Shown: positions 1-5,204, numbered from the stretch's first letter. The stretch is DNA of 5,204 bases from Actinomycetota bacterium (GCA_009704605.1 WLDW01000068.1:1-5204); one strand, 5' to 3'. Notes: a model not told the origin generated them from the letters alone. Made by a program: numbers and translations.

Positions 1-33
1 CTCTAAATTCTAAGTCAAAGCTAAGATTGAATA
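1..33. other. Left-edge intergenic sequence
   Basis: Apart from the candidate -10 box, these bases show no gene. Two plus-strand frames carry stops near the edge; the third (LNSKSKLRLNSE, stop at 39-41) stays open and could be the tail of an upstream gene overlapping menG by eight bases, but twelve residues are too few to judge. On the minus strand no start codon with an open frame lies here, so any divergent neighbour begins outside the window. Confidence 0.3.
22..27 (+). promoter_or_regulatory. Candidate -10 box for a leaderless menG transcript
   Basis: TAAGAT matches the actinobacterial TANNNT -10 pattern and is followed by exactly six bases before the GTG at 34, so transcription would be expected to begin at or next to the start codon. 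No AGGAG-like sequence precedes the GTG. The -35 region lies at the window edge and shows no clear consensus. The short motif alone is weak evidence; its support comes from the spacing and the lack of a ribosome binding site. Confidence 0.45.
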
Positions 34-735
34 GTGAGTAAAGCTGACCTATCCAAAAAACCGCAACAAGTAGCGGAGATGTTTGATGGGGTAGCGAAAA
101 ACTACGATAAAGCCAACGATTTACTCTCATTCGGCTCAGCCCGAATCTGGCGCAAAAAGGTAGCCAAACTAGTAAATTCCCAACCCGGTCAAACCATTCT
201 GGATCTCGCTGCCGGCACCGGATCTTCCTCAATTGTCTTTCTGCGCGAGGGCGTCAAAGTAGTAGCAGCTGACTTTTCAAATGGCATGCTCGAAGAGGGA
301 AGAAGAAGGCATCCCGAGTTGGAGTTTGTATTTGCCGATGCAGCAGCACTTCCTTTTGCAGACAGAGAGTTTGACACCGTCACTATTTCCTTTGGCATTA
401 GAAACGTCGAAAAAACCGAGGTTGCACTTGCCGAGATGCTTCGGGTGCTAAAGCCAGGTGGCAAGTTAGTGATTTGTGAGTTCTCCAGAATCCCTAACAA
501 TTTCCTGCACGGTCTTTACCGCTTCTATCTGCGAAACATTCTTCCAACTCTTTCGGGCTTGGTGAGTAAGACTCCAGAGGCTTACAGCTACCTAGCCGAA
601 TCAATCGATGCCTGGCCTAGCCAGCAGGAGTTAGTAAAGATTATTGAATCTGCTGGTTTTGAATCGGTAAGTTATCTAAACCAAACTCTTGGCATTGTTG
701 CCATCCACACCGGTTTCAAACCTAAGGTGGTCTAG
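34..735 (+). CDS. menG: Demethylmenaquinone methyltransferase (MenG/UbiE family)
   Basis: This cytoplasmic SAM-dependent C-methyltransferase adds the ring methyl group to demethylmenaquinone, the last step of menaquinone synthesis. The 233-residue product has the usual family length. SAM motif I is LDLAAGTG (residues 56-63), followed by the acidic ADF loop (79-81), DAAALPF (102-108), SFGIRN (119-124) and the UbiE C-terminal signature RVLKPGGKLVICEFS (137-151). The N-terminal signature region YDKANDLLSFGSARIW (24-39) is recognisable, but Ala27 and Ala36 stand where E. coli-type UbiE has Met and His; the N-terminal signature also varies in actinobacterial MenG proteins. The GTG start gives MSKADLSKKPQQVAEMF, which aligns with normal family N-termini. 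No Shine-Dalgarno is visible; a TANNNT box six bases upstream suggests a leaderless mRNA. The next gene makes the isoprenoid tail, so a menaquinone role is preferred over ubiquinone. Function is confident; the exact quinone substrate is inferred. Confidence 0.95.
   Translation: MSKADLSKKPQQVAEMFDGVAKNYDKANDLLSFGSARIWRKKVAKLVNSQPGQTILDLAAGTGSSSIVFLREGVKVVAADFSNGMLEEGRRRHPELEFVFADAAALPFADREFDTVTISFGIRNVEKTEVALAEMLRVLKPGGKLVICEFSRIPNNFLHGLYRFYLRNILPTLSGLVSKTPEAYSYLAESIDAWPSQQELVKIIESAGFESVSYLNQTLGIVAIHTGFKPKVV
724..730 (+). promoter_or_regulatory. Ribosome binding site of the polyprenyl synthase gene, inside menG
   Basis: AAGGTGG differs by one base from the ideal AAGGAGG and ends five bases before the ATG at 736. 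It lies inside the last codons of menG, whose TAG stop (733-735) abuts the ATG. This supports the start at 736 and suggests translational coupling of the two genes. Confidence 0.7.
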
Positions 736-1746
736 ATGGCGCGCACGTCACTACCTAGGCAACTTAGGAAAGTTGCTGATAAAGCACTTCTAGAGAAGCT
801 TGAAATTGGCTTAGACAGAGTTGAGCAGCAATTGGTTGAGTCCGTAAAACACACTGACCCAATTGCAAAGGTGACCACTCGGCACTTGATTGATGCTGGT
901 GGCAAAAGAATTAGACCAACTTTGGTTCTTCTAACTTCTCAGCTTGGTGAAGCTAACCTCGATGAAGTTATTCAAGCTGCGGTCGTTGTGGAGCTCACTC
1001 ACATCGGAACCCTGTATCACGATGATGTGATGGATGATGCACCTAGAAGAAGAGGTGTTGATTCGGCTCATGAAATTTGGGGAAACAACGTTGCAATCTT
1101 GACTGGTGACTTGCTTTTTGCAAGAGCTTCGCAATTAGTTTCCAAGTTGGGTCAAAAGGCACTCACTCTGCAAGCAGATACTTTTGAAAGACTTTGCCTT
1201 GGTCAACTAAATGAAACAGTCGGTCCACAAGATGGCCAAGATCCAATCGAGCATTATCTTCATGTTCTTGCAGATAAAACGGGATCTCTAATCTCTGCAT
1301 CTGCTGAGCTTGGAGTTATTTTCTCTGGTGCGGATCAATCACTTCGCGAACCAGTTAGAAAATACGGTGAAGCAATCGGCGTAGCTTTCCAACTAATCGA
1401 CGACTACATCGATCTACACTCTGACGGTGCAGTGTCGGGCAAGACTCCAGGAACTGACCTTCGTGCGGGTGTTCCAACCCTTCCCGTTATGTATTTACGA
1501 CAGGAAGCCAAGAGTGATTTGGAAGCCGCCAAGTTGATTGACATAATTGACTCCGGCCTCGACGATGAAGCCAAACTCCAGACCGTACTCAAAGCTCTTC
1601 GGGATCACCCTGTAACGGAGCGAACTTACCAAGAAGCAAAGAGATGGGCTGCTGAGGCAATAAGCGCTCTGGAAGAATTACCAAAAGGTCCAGTTCGTGA
1701 AGCACTGACCTCTTTCGCCGAAGCAGTTATAGAACGCAGTAACTAA
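736..1746 (+). CDS. Long-chain all-trans polyprenyl diphosphate synthase
   Basis: Trans-isoprenyl diphosphate synthase, which adds isopentenyl diphosphate units to an allylic primer. Here it probably makes the side chain of menaquinone (ispB/hepT/grcC-type annotation). The 336-residue product shows GGKRIRP (55-61), the first aspartate-rich motif DDVMD (96-100) for Mg2+-diphosphate binding, the GQ pair (156-157), the KT pair (181-182) and the second aspartate-rich motif DDYID (222-226) preceded by FQL. Small Gly91 occupies the fifth position before the first motif; in this family small residues there leave the product cavity open, which fits a long chain, but exact length cannot be read. DDYID carries Tyr where DDILD is common; all catalytic Asp residues remain. 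There is no gap to menG, so the two genes are almost certainly co-transcribed. A geranylgeranyl or farnesyl synthase is less likely. Confidence 0.93.
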   Translation: MARTSLPRQLRKVADKALLEKLEIGLDRVEQQLVESVKHTDPIAKVTTRHLIDAGGKRIRPTLVLLTSQLGEANLDEVIQAAVVVELTHIGTLYHDDVMDDAPRRRGVDSAHEIWGNNVAILTGDLLFARASQLVSKLGQKALTLQADTFERLCLGQLNETVGPQDGQDPIEHYLHVLADKTGSLISASAELGVIFSGADQSLREPVRKYGEAIGVAFQLIDDYIDLHSDGAVSGKTPGTDLRAGVPTLPVMYLRQEAKSDLEAAKLIDIIDSGLDDEAKLQTVLKALRDHPVTERTYQEAKRWAAEAISALEELPKGPVREALTSFAEAVIERSN

Positions 1747-1758
1747 GTTTTTGTAAAT

Positions 1759-1763
1759 AAGGA
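1759..1763 (+). promoter_or_regulatory. Ribosome binding site of fprA
   Basis: AAGGA lies eight bases before the ATG at 1772, within the 25-base gap after the polyprenyl synthase stop. It fixes the fprA start, which leaves only six residues before the first beta strand of the FAD fold, as expected. I see no convincing promoter or terminator in this short gap, so read-through from upstream is likely. Confidence 0.7.
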
Positions 1764-1771
1764 ATAGGTAG

Positions 1772-3127
1772 ATGTCAAAGCTAAGGCTTGCGATTGTGGG
1801 TGCTGGTCCAGCAGGTATATACGCAGCTGACCTGATCATCAAATCCGAACTTCGTGACTTTGATGTTTCCATCGATCTTTTTGATTTACTTCCTGCACCA
1901 TATGGACTTGTTCGCTACGGTGTTGCTCCAGATCACCCGAGAATCAAAGGAATCATTAGAGCTCTTTATGAAGTTCTCGACCGAGGCGACATCAGGTTCT
2001 TTGGAAACGTTGAGTACGGCAAGGACATAACTCTTGATGATCTAAAGACTCATTACAACGCAGTTATCTTCTCAACCGGTGCCGTCAAGGACGCCAACCT
2101 AAACATTCCAGGTATCGATCTTGAAGGATCTTTTGGTGCGGCTGCATTTGTGAACTGGTATGACGCCCACCCTGACTTTGAACGTAGCTGGGACCTAAGC
2201 GCCAAGGAAATTGCGGTTTTGGGAAACGGCAACGTAGCTTTGGATGTTGCCAGAGTGCTCTCTAAGCCAGCCGAGGCGATGCTCTCTACCGATATTCCAG
2301 ACAATGTGTACCAGGGACTCCGCGCATCACAAGCTACCGACGTTCATGTCTTTGGTCGCAGAGGACCCGCTCAAGTTAAGTTCTCACCGTTAGAACTTCG
2401 CGAGGCAGTACACATAGAGGGTGTAGACACCATCGTCTATGACGAAGACTTCCAGTATGACGAGGGTTCACAAAAAGCCATTGACAGCAATAACCAAACA
2501 AGAGTCATGGTGAAAACCCTCGAAGAGCTTCGATCAAATGAAATCACTGGAGCTAATCGTAGGCTGCACCTGCACTTCTTTAGTGCACCGGTTGAGATCT
2601 TGGAAGAAGACGGCAAGGTAGCCGGTATCAAGATTGAAAGAACCGAGCTTGATGGAACTGGCAACGTTAAGCCAACTGGCGAGTTTCGTGAGTTCCCAAT
2701 TCAGGCGGTTTATCGCGCGGTTGGATACTTTGGCTCAGAGTTGAGTGAAGTTCCTTTTGATGAGAAAGCTGGCGTTATCCCAAATGACAAGGGACGCGTT
2801 TTGGACTCTGACGGGAAACACATTCACGGTGTTTATGCAACCGGTTGGATCAAGCGCGGTCCAGTAGGACTTATTGGACACACCAAGAGCGATGCAATTG
2901 AAACCATTGCCCAGATCATTGAAGACAAGAACAATTGGTGGCAACCGGCATCTCCTTTGGAGGATTCAATTACCGATCTGCTCACATCGAGAAAGATTGA
3001 CTATGTTGGTTGGCCTGAATGGCTCAGAATCGATGCCGAGGAAAAGCGCCTAGGTGAAGCTCAAGAGCGCGAGCGTATCAAACTTGTTGAGCGCGAAGAC
3101 TTCCTTACCGTTGCGAAAAAGAAGTAG
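1772..3127 (+). CDS. fprA: Ferredoxin/ferredoxin-NADP+ reductase, FprA (adrenodoxin reductase-like)
   Basis: FAD enzyme that moves electrons between NADPH and a ferredoxin in the cytoplasm. The 451-residue product is close to the length of mycobacterial FprA and matches it along its whole length. The FAD-binding GAGPAG (10-15) is followed by the hallmark LPAPYGLVRYGVAPDHP (40-56), FSTGA (100-104), the NADP-binding GNGNVALDVAR (151-161), GRRGPAQVKFSPLELRE (195-211), whose Arg pair (196-197) is expected to contact the NADP 2'-phosphate, RAVGY (315-319) and the C-terminal FAD-contacting GWIKRGPVGLIGHTK (358-372). No fused ferredoxin domain or signal peptide is present. No ferredoxin gene lies in the window, so the partner is unknown. 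It sits between the quinone-tail gene and a transporter gene, probably in one operon; a direct part in quinone metabolism is possible but only inferred. Confidence 0.94.
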   Translation: MSKLRLAIVGAGPAGIYAADLIIKSELRDFDVSIDLFDLLPAPYGLVRYGVAPDHPRIKGIIRALYEVLDRGDIRFFGNVEYGKDITLDDLKTHYNAVIFSTGAVKDANLNIPGIDLEGSFGAAAFVNWYDAHPDFERSWDLSAKEIAVLGNGNVALDVARVLSKPAEAMLSTDIPDNVYQGLRASQATDVHVFGRRGPAQVKFSPLELREAVHIEGVDTIVYDEDFQYDEGSQKAIDSNNQTRVMVKTLEELRSNEITGANRRLHLHFFSAPVEILEEDGKVAGIKIERTELDGTGNVKPTGEFREFPIQAVYRAVGYFGSELSEVPFDEKAGVIPNDKGRVLDSDGKHIHGVYATGWIKRGPVGLIGHTKSDAIETIAQIIEDKNNWWQPASPLEDSITDLLTSRKIDYVGWPEWLRIDAEEKRLGEAQERERIKLVEREDFLTVAKKK

Positions 3128-3132
3128 CGCAA

Positions 3133-4392
3133 GTGCCCCTTCCTCCAGCAAGACTTAAGAGTGCCCAAACAGCACTTGCTGTTTTCTTCTTTACACAGGG
3201 ATTTGTTGCAATCACCTTTATCCCGCGAATCCCTGAAATCATCGAGCAGATTGGCGTTTCGTTCGCGGTTTGGGGTTTGATTATTGGATTTGCAGGAATC
3301 GGTTCTTTGTTGCCGCTATTGGTTGCTAACCGTTTAGTTGGAAGATTTGGAACCAGACCAATCATTAACCTCTCGAGCGTATTCATAGTGCTGTCGGTTA
3401 TGAGCTTGGCATGGGCTCCAAATGGTTTCGTTTTCTTTGTCTTTCAAACCGTAATGATGTTCAGCATGAGCTTTTTCAACATCGCAATTAATGCTCAATC
3501 TGTGATGCTGCAAAAAAGAGTCAAGCAAGTAATCATCGGGAAGTTCCACGCCGCCTGGAGTATTGGTGCAGGAGCAAGTGCTGCGCTGTCTGGAATCATG
3601 GCCAGCTTTGTTTCGCTCCAGATTCATTTATTAGTGGTTCCTTTGGTTTGCCTAGTGGTCTTTCAGGTTTACGTTCGATCCATGCTTTCACCCGAAGAAG
3701 ATGGCCACAAAGAAGAAAGACAAGCTTCTAGGAAGGTCCCATTCTTTAAATCTCCAAACCAGCTTTGGCTTCTAGCCCTTGGACTATTCACCGGAGTGTT
3801 TCTAGAGCTAGTGATGATGGATTGGTCCGCATTGTTCTCTCAGCAGGTGATGCTGCTCTCGCCAACCTTAGGAGCGGTGCCTTTCGCATCATTCATGCTT
3901 GCCATGATTGGTGGCCGTCTATTGATCACTAGAGCAACGGAGAAATATCACATTAGTGAGCTATCCAAGTGGGGTGGAATCTACGGTTCGATAATGATGG
4001 CCATCGGTCTAGTCGTGGCTCCGCCAATTGTCGAGCATGATCCGATTCTGGCCCTAGTTGTTCTTTCGTTGTTCTGGGCCCTGGGTGGCTTTGGTCTTGC
4101 CCCACTGGTGCCATCATTCTTTGGAGCCGCAGGCCACGTAACTGGCCTCACGACTTCACAGGCCCTAGCGAGAATGTCTCTACTGAACTCATTGGCTGTA
4201 ATTGGCGCCAAGGTTGTTATGGGTGGGTTAGCCGAAAGCGTAGGGCTTCAAATAGCTTTCGTATTACCAATTGTTTTGATGTTTATCGCTGGAATACTTT
4301 CGGGAAGACTTGCCAAGCAAGCTAAGCGCAAGGAAGCTGTTGAAAATGCTTTCCCAATTACCGGTTCACTAACGGTAATTGACGAACTGTAG
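3133..4392 (+). CDS. Major facilitator superfamily transporter, YbjJ/fucose-permease-like
   Basis: Predicted inner-membrane secondary transporter of 419 residues with about twelve hydrophobic segments in two groups of six, roughly 12-182 and 210-391, split by a charged loop (183-208, [15 protein letters not shown]). The MFS motif A equivalent is [11 protein letters not shown] (66-76). [11 protein letters not shown] (114-124), FHAAWSIGA (138-146), the DWSALF stretch (230-235) and [12 protein letters not shown] (323-334) resemble the YbjJ-like group, whose substrates are poorly known; sugar or drug export cannot be told apart here. The GTG start lies five bases after the fprA stop with a weak AAGAAG (3119-3124) upstream; the next Met, at residue 90, would delete the first helices, so GTG is preferred. 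The last 24 bases overlap yajQ on the other strand. Its non-conserved C-terminal tail therefore lies over the conserved end of YajQ. Confidence 0.88.
   Translation: MPLPPARLKSAQTALAVFFFTQGFVAITFIPRIPEIIEQIGVSFAVWGLIIGFAGIGSLLPLLVANRLVGRFGTRPIINLSSVFIVLSVMSLAWAPNGFVFFVFQTVMMFSMSFFNIAINAQSVMLQKRVKQVIIGKFHAAWSIGAGASAALSGIMASFVSLQIHLLVVPLVCLVVFQVYVRSMLSPEEDGHKEERQASRKVPFFKSPNQLWLLALGLFTGVFLELVMMDWSALFSQQVMLLSPTLGAVPFASFMLAMIGGRLLITRATEKYHISELSKWGGIYGSIMMAIGLVVAPPIVEHDPILALVVLSLFWALGGFGLAPLVPSFFGAAGHVTGLTTSQALARMSLLNSLAVIGAKVVMGGLAESVGLQIAFVLPIVLMFIAGILSGRLAKQAKRKEAVENAFPITGSLTVIDEL
4355..4381. terminator. Hairpin over the yajQ stop codon, possible yajQ terminator
   Basis: CAATTACCG (4355-4363) pairs perfectly with CGGTAATTG (4373-4381), nine base pairs around a nine-base loop; two further T-A pairs (4365-4366 with 4371-4372) can form past a bulged G. 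The yajQ stop codon lies in the loop region. In the yajQ direction the stem is followed by GGAAAGCATTTTC, so the T run is short and displaced and termination would be weak. On the plus strand it lies in the last transporter codons with no T run. Confidence 0.4.
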
Positions 4393-4857
4393 ATCTACTT
4401 CTAGATCTTTAGATTTCAGCAGAGCCTGAAGCTCCTGCAAATCATCTCTAGATTTACTTGAAACCCTAAGCTCGTCGCCTTGAATCTGGCTCTTGATGCT
4501 CTTTGGGCCCTCTTCACGAATGATCTTTGAAATCTTCTTGGCTTGTTCTTGGTTGATGCCATCTTTTATCTTGGCTTCGATGCGGAATTCTTTACCGGAA
4601 GGAAAAGGCTTTCCATCTTCCAGGCTCTTTAGCGATACCCCGCGCTTTACAAGCTTGCTTTGGAAGACATCAAGGATTGCCTTGACTCTCTCCTCGCTAT
4701 TGGCTTTCATCAGGATCTTTTCGCCAGATTGCTCGATCGATGCACCAACACCTTTGAAGTCGTAGCGTTGCTCTACTTCTTTATGGGCCTGGTTCAAGGC
4801 GTTTGCTACTTCTTGTGGGTCAACTTTGCTTACGATGTCGAATGAGGAATCAGCCAT
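4369..4857 (-). CDS. yajQ: YajQ family nucleotide-binding protein (c-di-GMP-binding class)
   Basis: Small cytoplasmic protein of 162 residues, almost exactly the usual YajQ length. The N-terminal FDIVSKVD (6-13), the RYDFKG motif (31-36) and the closing LQFVNYR (156-162) are family hallmarks, and the product is intact. Family members fold as two ferredoxin-like domains; a Xanthomonas homologue binds cyclic di-GMP and others bind nucleic acids or affect gene expression, so the role in this organism is not settled. No diguanylate cyclase or phosphodiesterase is in the window. The ATG at 4855-4857 gives the canonical MADSSFDIV start. No Shine-Dalgarno precedes it, but a TANNNT box sits six bases upstream, as for menG. 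The gene converges on the transporter and overlaps its last 24 bases. The overlapped residues include the conserved C-terminus, so the overlap is real on the yajQ side. Confidence 0.95.
   Translation of the reverse strand: MADSSFDIVSKVDPQEVANALNQAHKEVEQRYDFKGVGASIEQSGEKILMKANSEERVKAILDVFQSKLVKRGVSLKSLEDGKPFPSGKEFRIEAKIKDGINQEQAKKISKIIREEGPKSIKSQIQGDELRVSSKSRDDLQELQALLKSKDLEVDLQFVNYR
4391..4408 (+). terminator. Weak hairpin just past the transporter stop codon
   Basis: AGATCTA (4391-4397) pairs with TAGATCT (4402-4408) around a CTTC loop, beginning within the transporter stop codon and followed by TTAGATTT. It could end the four-gene operon, but the stem is AT-rich, only seven pairs long, and the T tract is interrupted. 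The repeat also encodes two Asp-Leu pairs (GATCTA twice) near the end of YajQ, so coding need may explain it. Confidence 0.3.
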
Positions 4858-4859
4858 GC

Positions 4860-4881
4860 GGTTAGTTTACCCAAGCAGCCA
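4860..4881 (+). repeat. Degenerate copy of the 5' end of tRNA-Tyr
   Basis: These 22 bases align with 4974-4994, the 5' acceptor strand and D-arm of the tRNA-Tyr gene, with two mismatches and one inserted T. The acceptor portion reads GGTTAGT against GGCTAGT, and the D-arm portion ACCCAAGCAGCCA against ACCCAAGCGGCCA. The copy lies in the same orientation 114 bases upstream. The rest (D-stem 3' strand, anticodon arm, T-arm, acceptor 3' strand) is not recognisable, so it cannot be a working tRNA. It overlaps the yajQ promoter region. Confidence 0.55.
4864..4869 (-). promoter_or_regulatory. Candidate -10 box for a leaderless yajQ transcript
   Basis: On the minus strand TAAACT fits TANNNT and is followed by AACCGC and then the ATG, the same six-base spacing seen at menG. 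No AGGAG-like sequence lies between. I find no good -35 box at the usual distance. The box lies within the tRNA-Tyr-like fragment. Confidence 0.5.
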
Positions 4882-4958
4882 TTGGTTCTCGGGCAAATAC
4901 CAGTAGTTAGCGTTTGGTAAATATTGGTATCCTTTTAAGGCATCCAAATCCGACTCAT

Positions 4959-4964
4959 TAGATT
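4959..4964 (+). promoter_or_regulatory. Candidate -10 box for tRNA-Tyr
   Basis: TAGATT fits TANNNT and would place transcription start near 4971, a few bases before the mature tRNA 5' end at 4974. The matching -35 is poor (TTAAGG at 4935-4940 with an 18-base spacer). TATCCT at 4928-4933 is an alternative -10 giving a longer leader. Confidence 0.35.
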
Positions 4965-4973
4965 TTGCTGCAT

Positions 4974-5055
4974 GGCTAGTTACCCAAGCGGCCAAAGGGA
5001 ACTGACTGTAAATCAGCTGGCTCAGCCTTCGGGGGTTCGAATCCCTCACTAGCCA
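4974..5055 (+). tRNA. tRNA-Tyr, anticodon GTA
   Basis: Class II tRNA of 82 bases to the discriminator. Acceptor strand GGCTAGT (4974-4980) pairs perfectly with ACTAGCC (5048-5054), and A5055 is the discriminator. The D-stem is CCC (4983-4985) with GGG (4997-4999). The anticodon loop CTGTAAA (5006-5012) carries GTA at 5008-5010, read as tyrosine. A long variable arm is built on GGC TCA GCC (5019-5027), as expected for bacterial tRNA-Tyr. The T-arm is GGGGG, TTCGAAT, CCCTC (5031-5047), with one G-T pair. The base pair at the top of the anticodon stem (A5001 with C5017) is a mismatch, leaving four good pairs. The 3' end continues CAT, so CCA is not encoded and must be added after transcription. 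Confidence 0.96.
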
Positions 5056-5067
5056 CATCGGGAAAAT

Positions 5068-5103
5068 CCCCGCTAACAAAGAAGTCATCAATTGTTAGCG
5101 GGG
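5068..5103. terminator. Perfect 12-bp stem-loop downstream of tRNA-Tyr
   Basis: CCCCGCTAACAA (5068-5079) pairs perfectly with TTGTTAGCGGGG (5092-5103) around a 12-base loop. It begins 13 bases after the tRNA and is the likely terminator of its transcript. On the plus strand the stem is followed by CTCTCTT, only partly T-rich; on the minus strand it is followed by ATTTTCCC, so it may work at least as well for leftward transcription arriving from beyond the window. Confidence 0.7.
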
Positions 5104-5107
5104 CTCT

Positions 5108-5120
5108 CTTGAGTCTCAAG
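5108..5120. repeat. Short perfect palindrome CTTGAG-T-CTCAAG
   Basis: Two six-base arms flank a single central T, four bases after the terminator-like stem. As RNA it can fold to five pairs with a three-base loop; as DNA it resembles a small operator-type dyad ahead of the reading frame at the right edge. No function can be assigned; 13 bases may arise by chance. Confidence 0.35.
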
Positions 5121-5149
5121 TCGAAAAACAGGAATTGAAGGAGAAGCAG

Positions 5150-5204
5150 CTGTCGTCACAGATTGAAGCAACAGCGCCGTCAACCGCCAGCGAAGAAATG
5201 CCAG
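5150..5204 (+). CDS. Possible 5' end of an unrecognised gene cut by the window edge
   Basis: A frame open from 5099 to the right edge, just after a TAG in the terminator stem (5096-5098), has gene-like codons. It holds no ATG or GTG before ATG 5198. A strong Shine-Dalgarno, AAGGAG (5138-5143), lies six bases before CTG 5150 in this frame, which would give (M)SSQIEATAPSTASEEMP, a plausible hydrophilic N-terminus. Alternatives are TTG 5135, with AGGA too close, or ATG 5198, with only GAAGAA upstream. The product is not recognised. The opposite strand is also open here, in two frames that close at TGA before the tRNA, so a leftward gene ending near 5088 cannot be excluded. Treat as unresolved. 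Confidence 0.25.
   Translation, partial: MSSQIEATAPSTASEEMP

Noticed and set aside
14..25. The 12-base GTCAAAGCTAAG recurs at 1774-1785 at the fprA start.
   Set aside because: The match stops at 12 bases, the second copy is explained by codons for Ser-Lys-Leu-Arg, and no further copy or symmetry suggests a regulatory repeat.
189..500. A 103-codon minus-strand open frame inside menG, and similar shadows inside the synthase, fprA and transporter genes.
   Set aside because: Each is antisense to a well-supported gene with family motifs, and none shows a domain, a convincing start signal or neighbours that would support it.
4493..4845. Plus-strand open frames of 90 and 61 codons within yajQ.
   Set aside because: They lie wholly antisense to an intact, strongly conserved yajQ and show no recognisable protein features.
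4897..4930. Inverted ATACCA (4897-4902) and TGGTAT (4925-4930) in the yajQ/tRNA spacer, with another TTGGTA nearby.
   Set aside because: Only six pairs across a 22-base loop in AT-rich spacer DNA; chance is the simpler explanation.
4931..4940. CCTT-TT-AAGG mini-dyad upstream of tRNA-Tyr as a possible operator.
   Set aside because: Four-base arms are too short to support a binding site, and tRNA genes are rarely controlled this way.
4867..5091. A 74-codon minus-strand open frame across the yajQ/tRNA spacer.
   Set aside because: It is the antisense translation of tRNA-Tyr: the stretch WLVRDSNPRRLS is typical of reading through the complement of a tRNA T-arm. No family or ribosome binding site supports a protein.
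5048..5204. tRNA-Tyr 3' end as an integration (att) site with a genomic island beginning to the right.
   Set aside because: No integrase, no repeat of the tRNA 3' end and no clear composition change is visible in the 149 bases available; the only repeat involves the tRNA 5' end, upstream.

Overview
The window reads as ordinary chromosomal housekeeping DNA from an actinobacterium of moderate GC content. The clues are an FprA-type ferredoxin-NADP reductase close to the Mycobacterium family, a menaquinone (not ubiquinone) setting, a YajQ protein, and start sites with a TANNNT box six bases upstream of the start codon, as in actinobacterial leaderless mRNAs. A small-genome Microbacteriaceae (freshwater 'Luna'-type) source would fit, but that is inference from gene content and AT-leaning codon use, not a proven placement.

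Layout. Positions 34-4392 hold four tightly packed plus-strand genes, probably one operon: demethylmenaquinone methyltransferase (menG/ubiE, 34-735); a long-chain polyprenyl diphosphate synthase starting on the base after the menG stop (736-1746); an FprA-like ferredoxin/NADP+ reductase after 25 bases (1772-3127); and a 12-helix major facilitator transporter after 5 bases (3133-4392). The first two belong to one pathway: the synthase makes the isoprenoid tail of menaquinone and MenG methylates the ring of the prenylated product. FprA is a redox enzyme that could exchange electrons between NADPH and a ferredoxin. The transporter's substrate is unknown.

On the minus strand, yajQ (4857-4369) converges on the transporter gene and overlaps its 3' end by 24 bases, with two hairpins at the junction. 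A 116-base spacer (4858-4973) separates yajQ from a plus-strand tRNA-Tyr(GTA) gene (4974-5055). The spacer carries outward-facing promoter elements and, unexpectedly, a degenerate copy of the 5' end of the tRNA-Tyr gene lying over the yajQ promoter. Downstream of the tRNA come a perfect 12-bp terminator-like stem-loop (5068-5103), a short palindrome (5108-5120) and an open reading frame running off the right edge that may begin a further gene.

I see no CRISPR array, insertion sequence, phage gene, toxin-antitoxin pair or defence system. The items most worth checking are the tRNA-Tyr 5' fragment, the two matching leaderless start arrangements, the hairpin-laden convergent overlap and the unresolved frame at the right edge.
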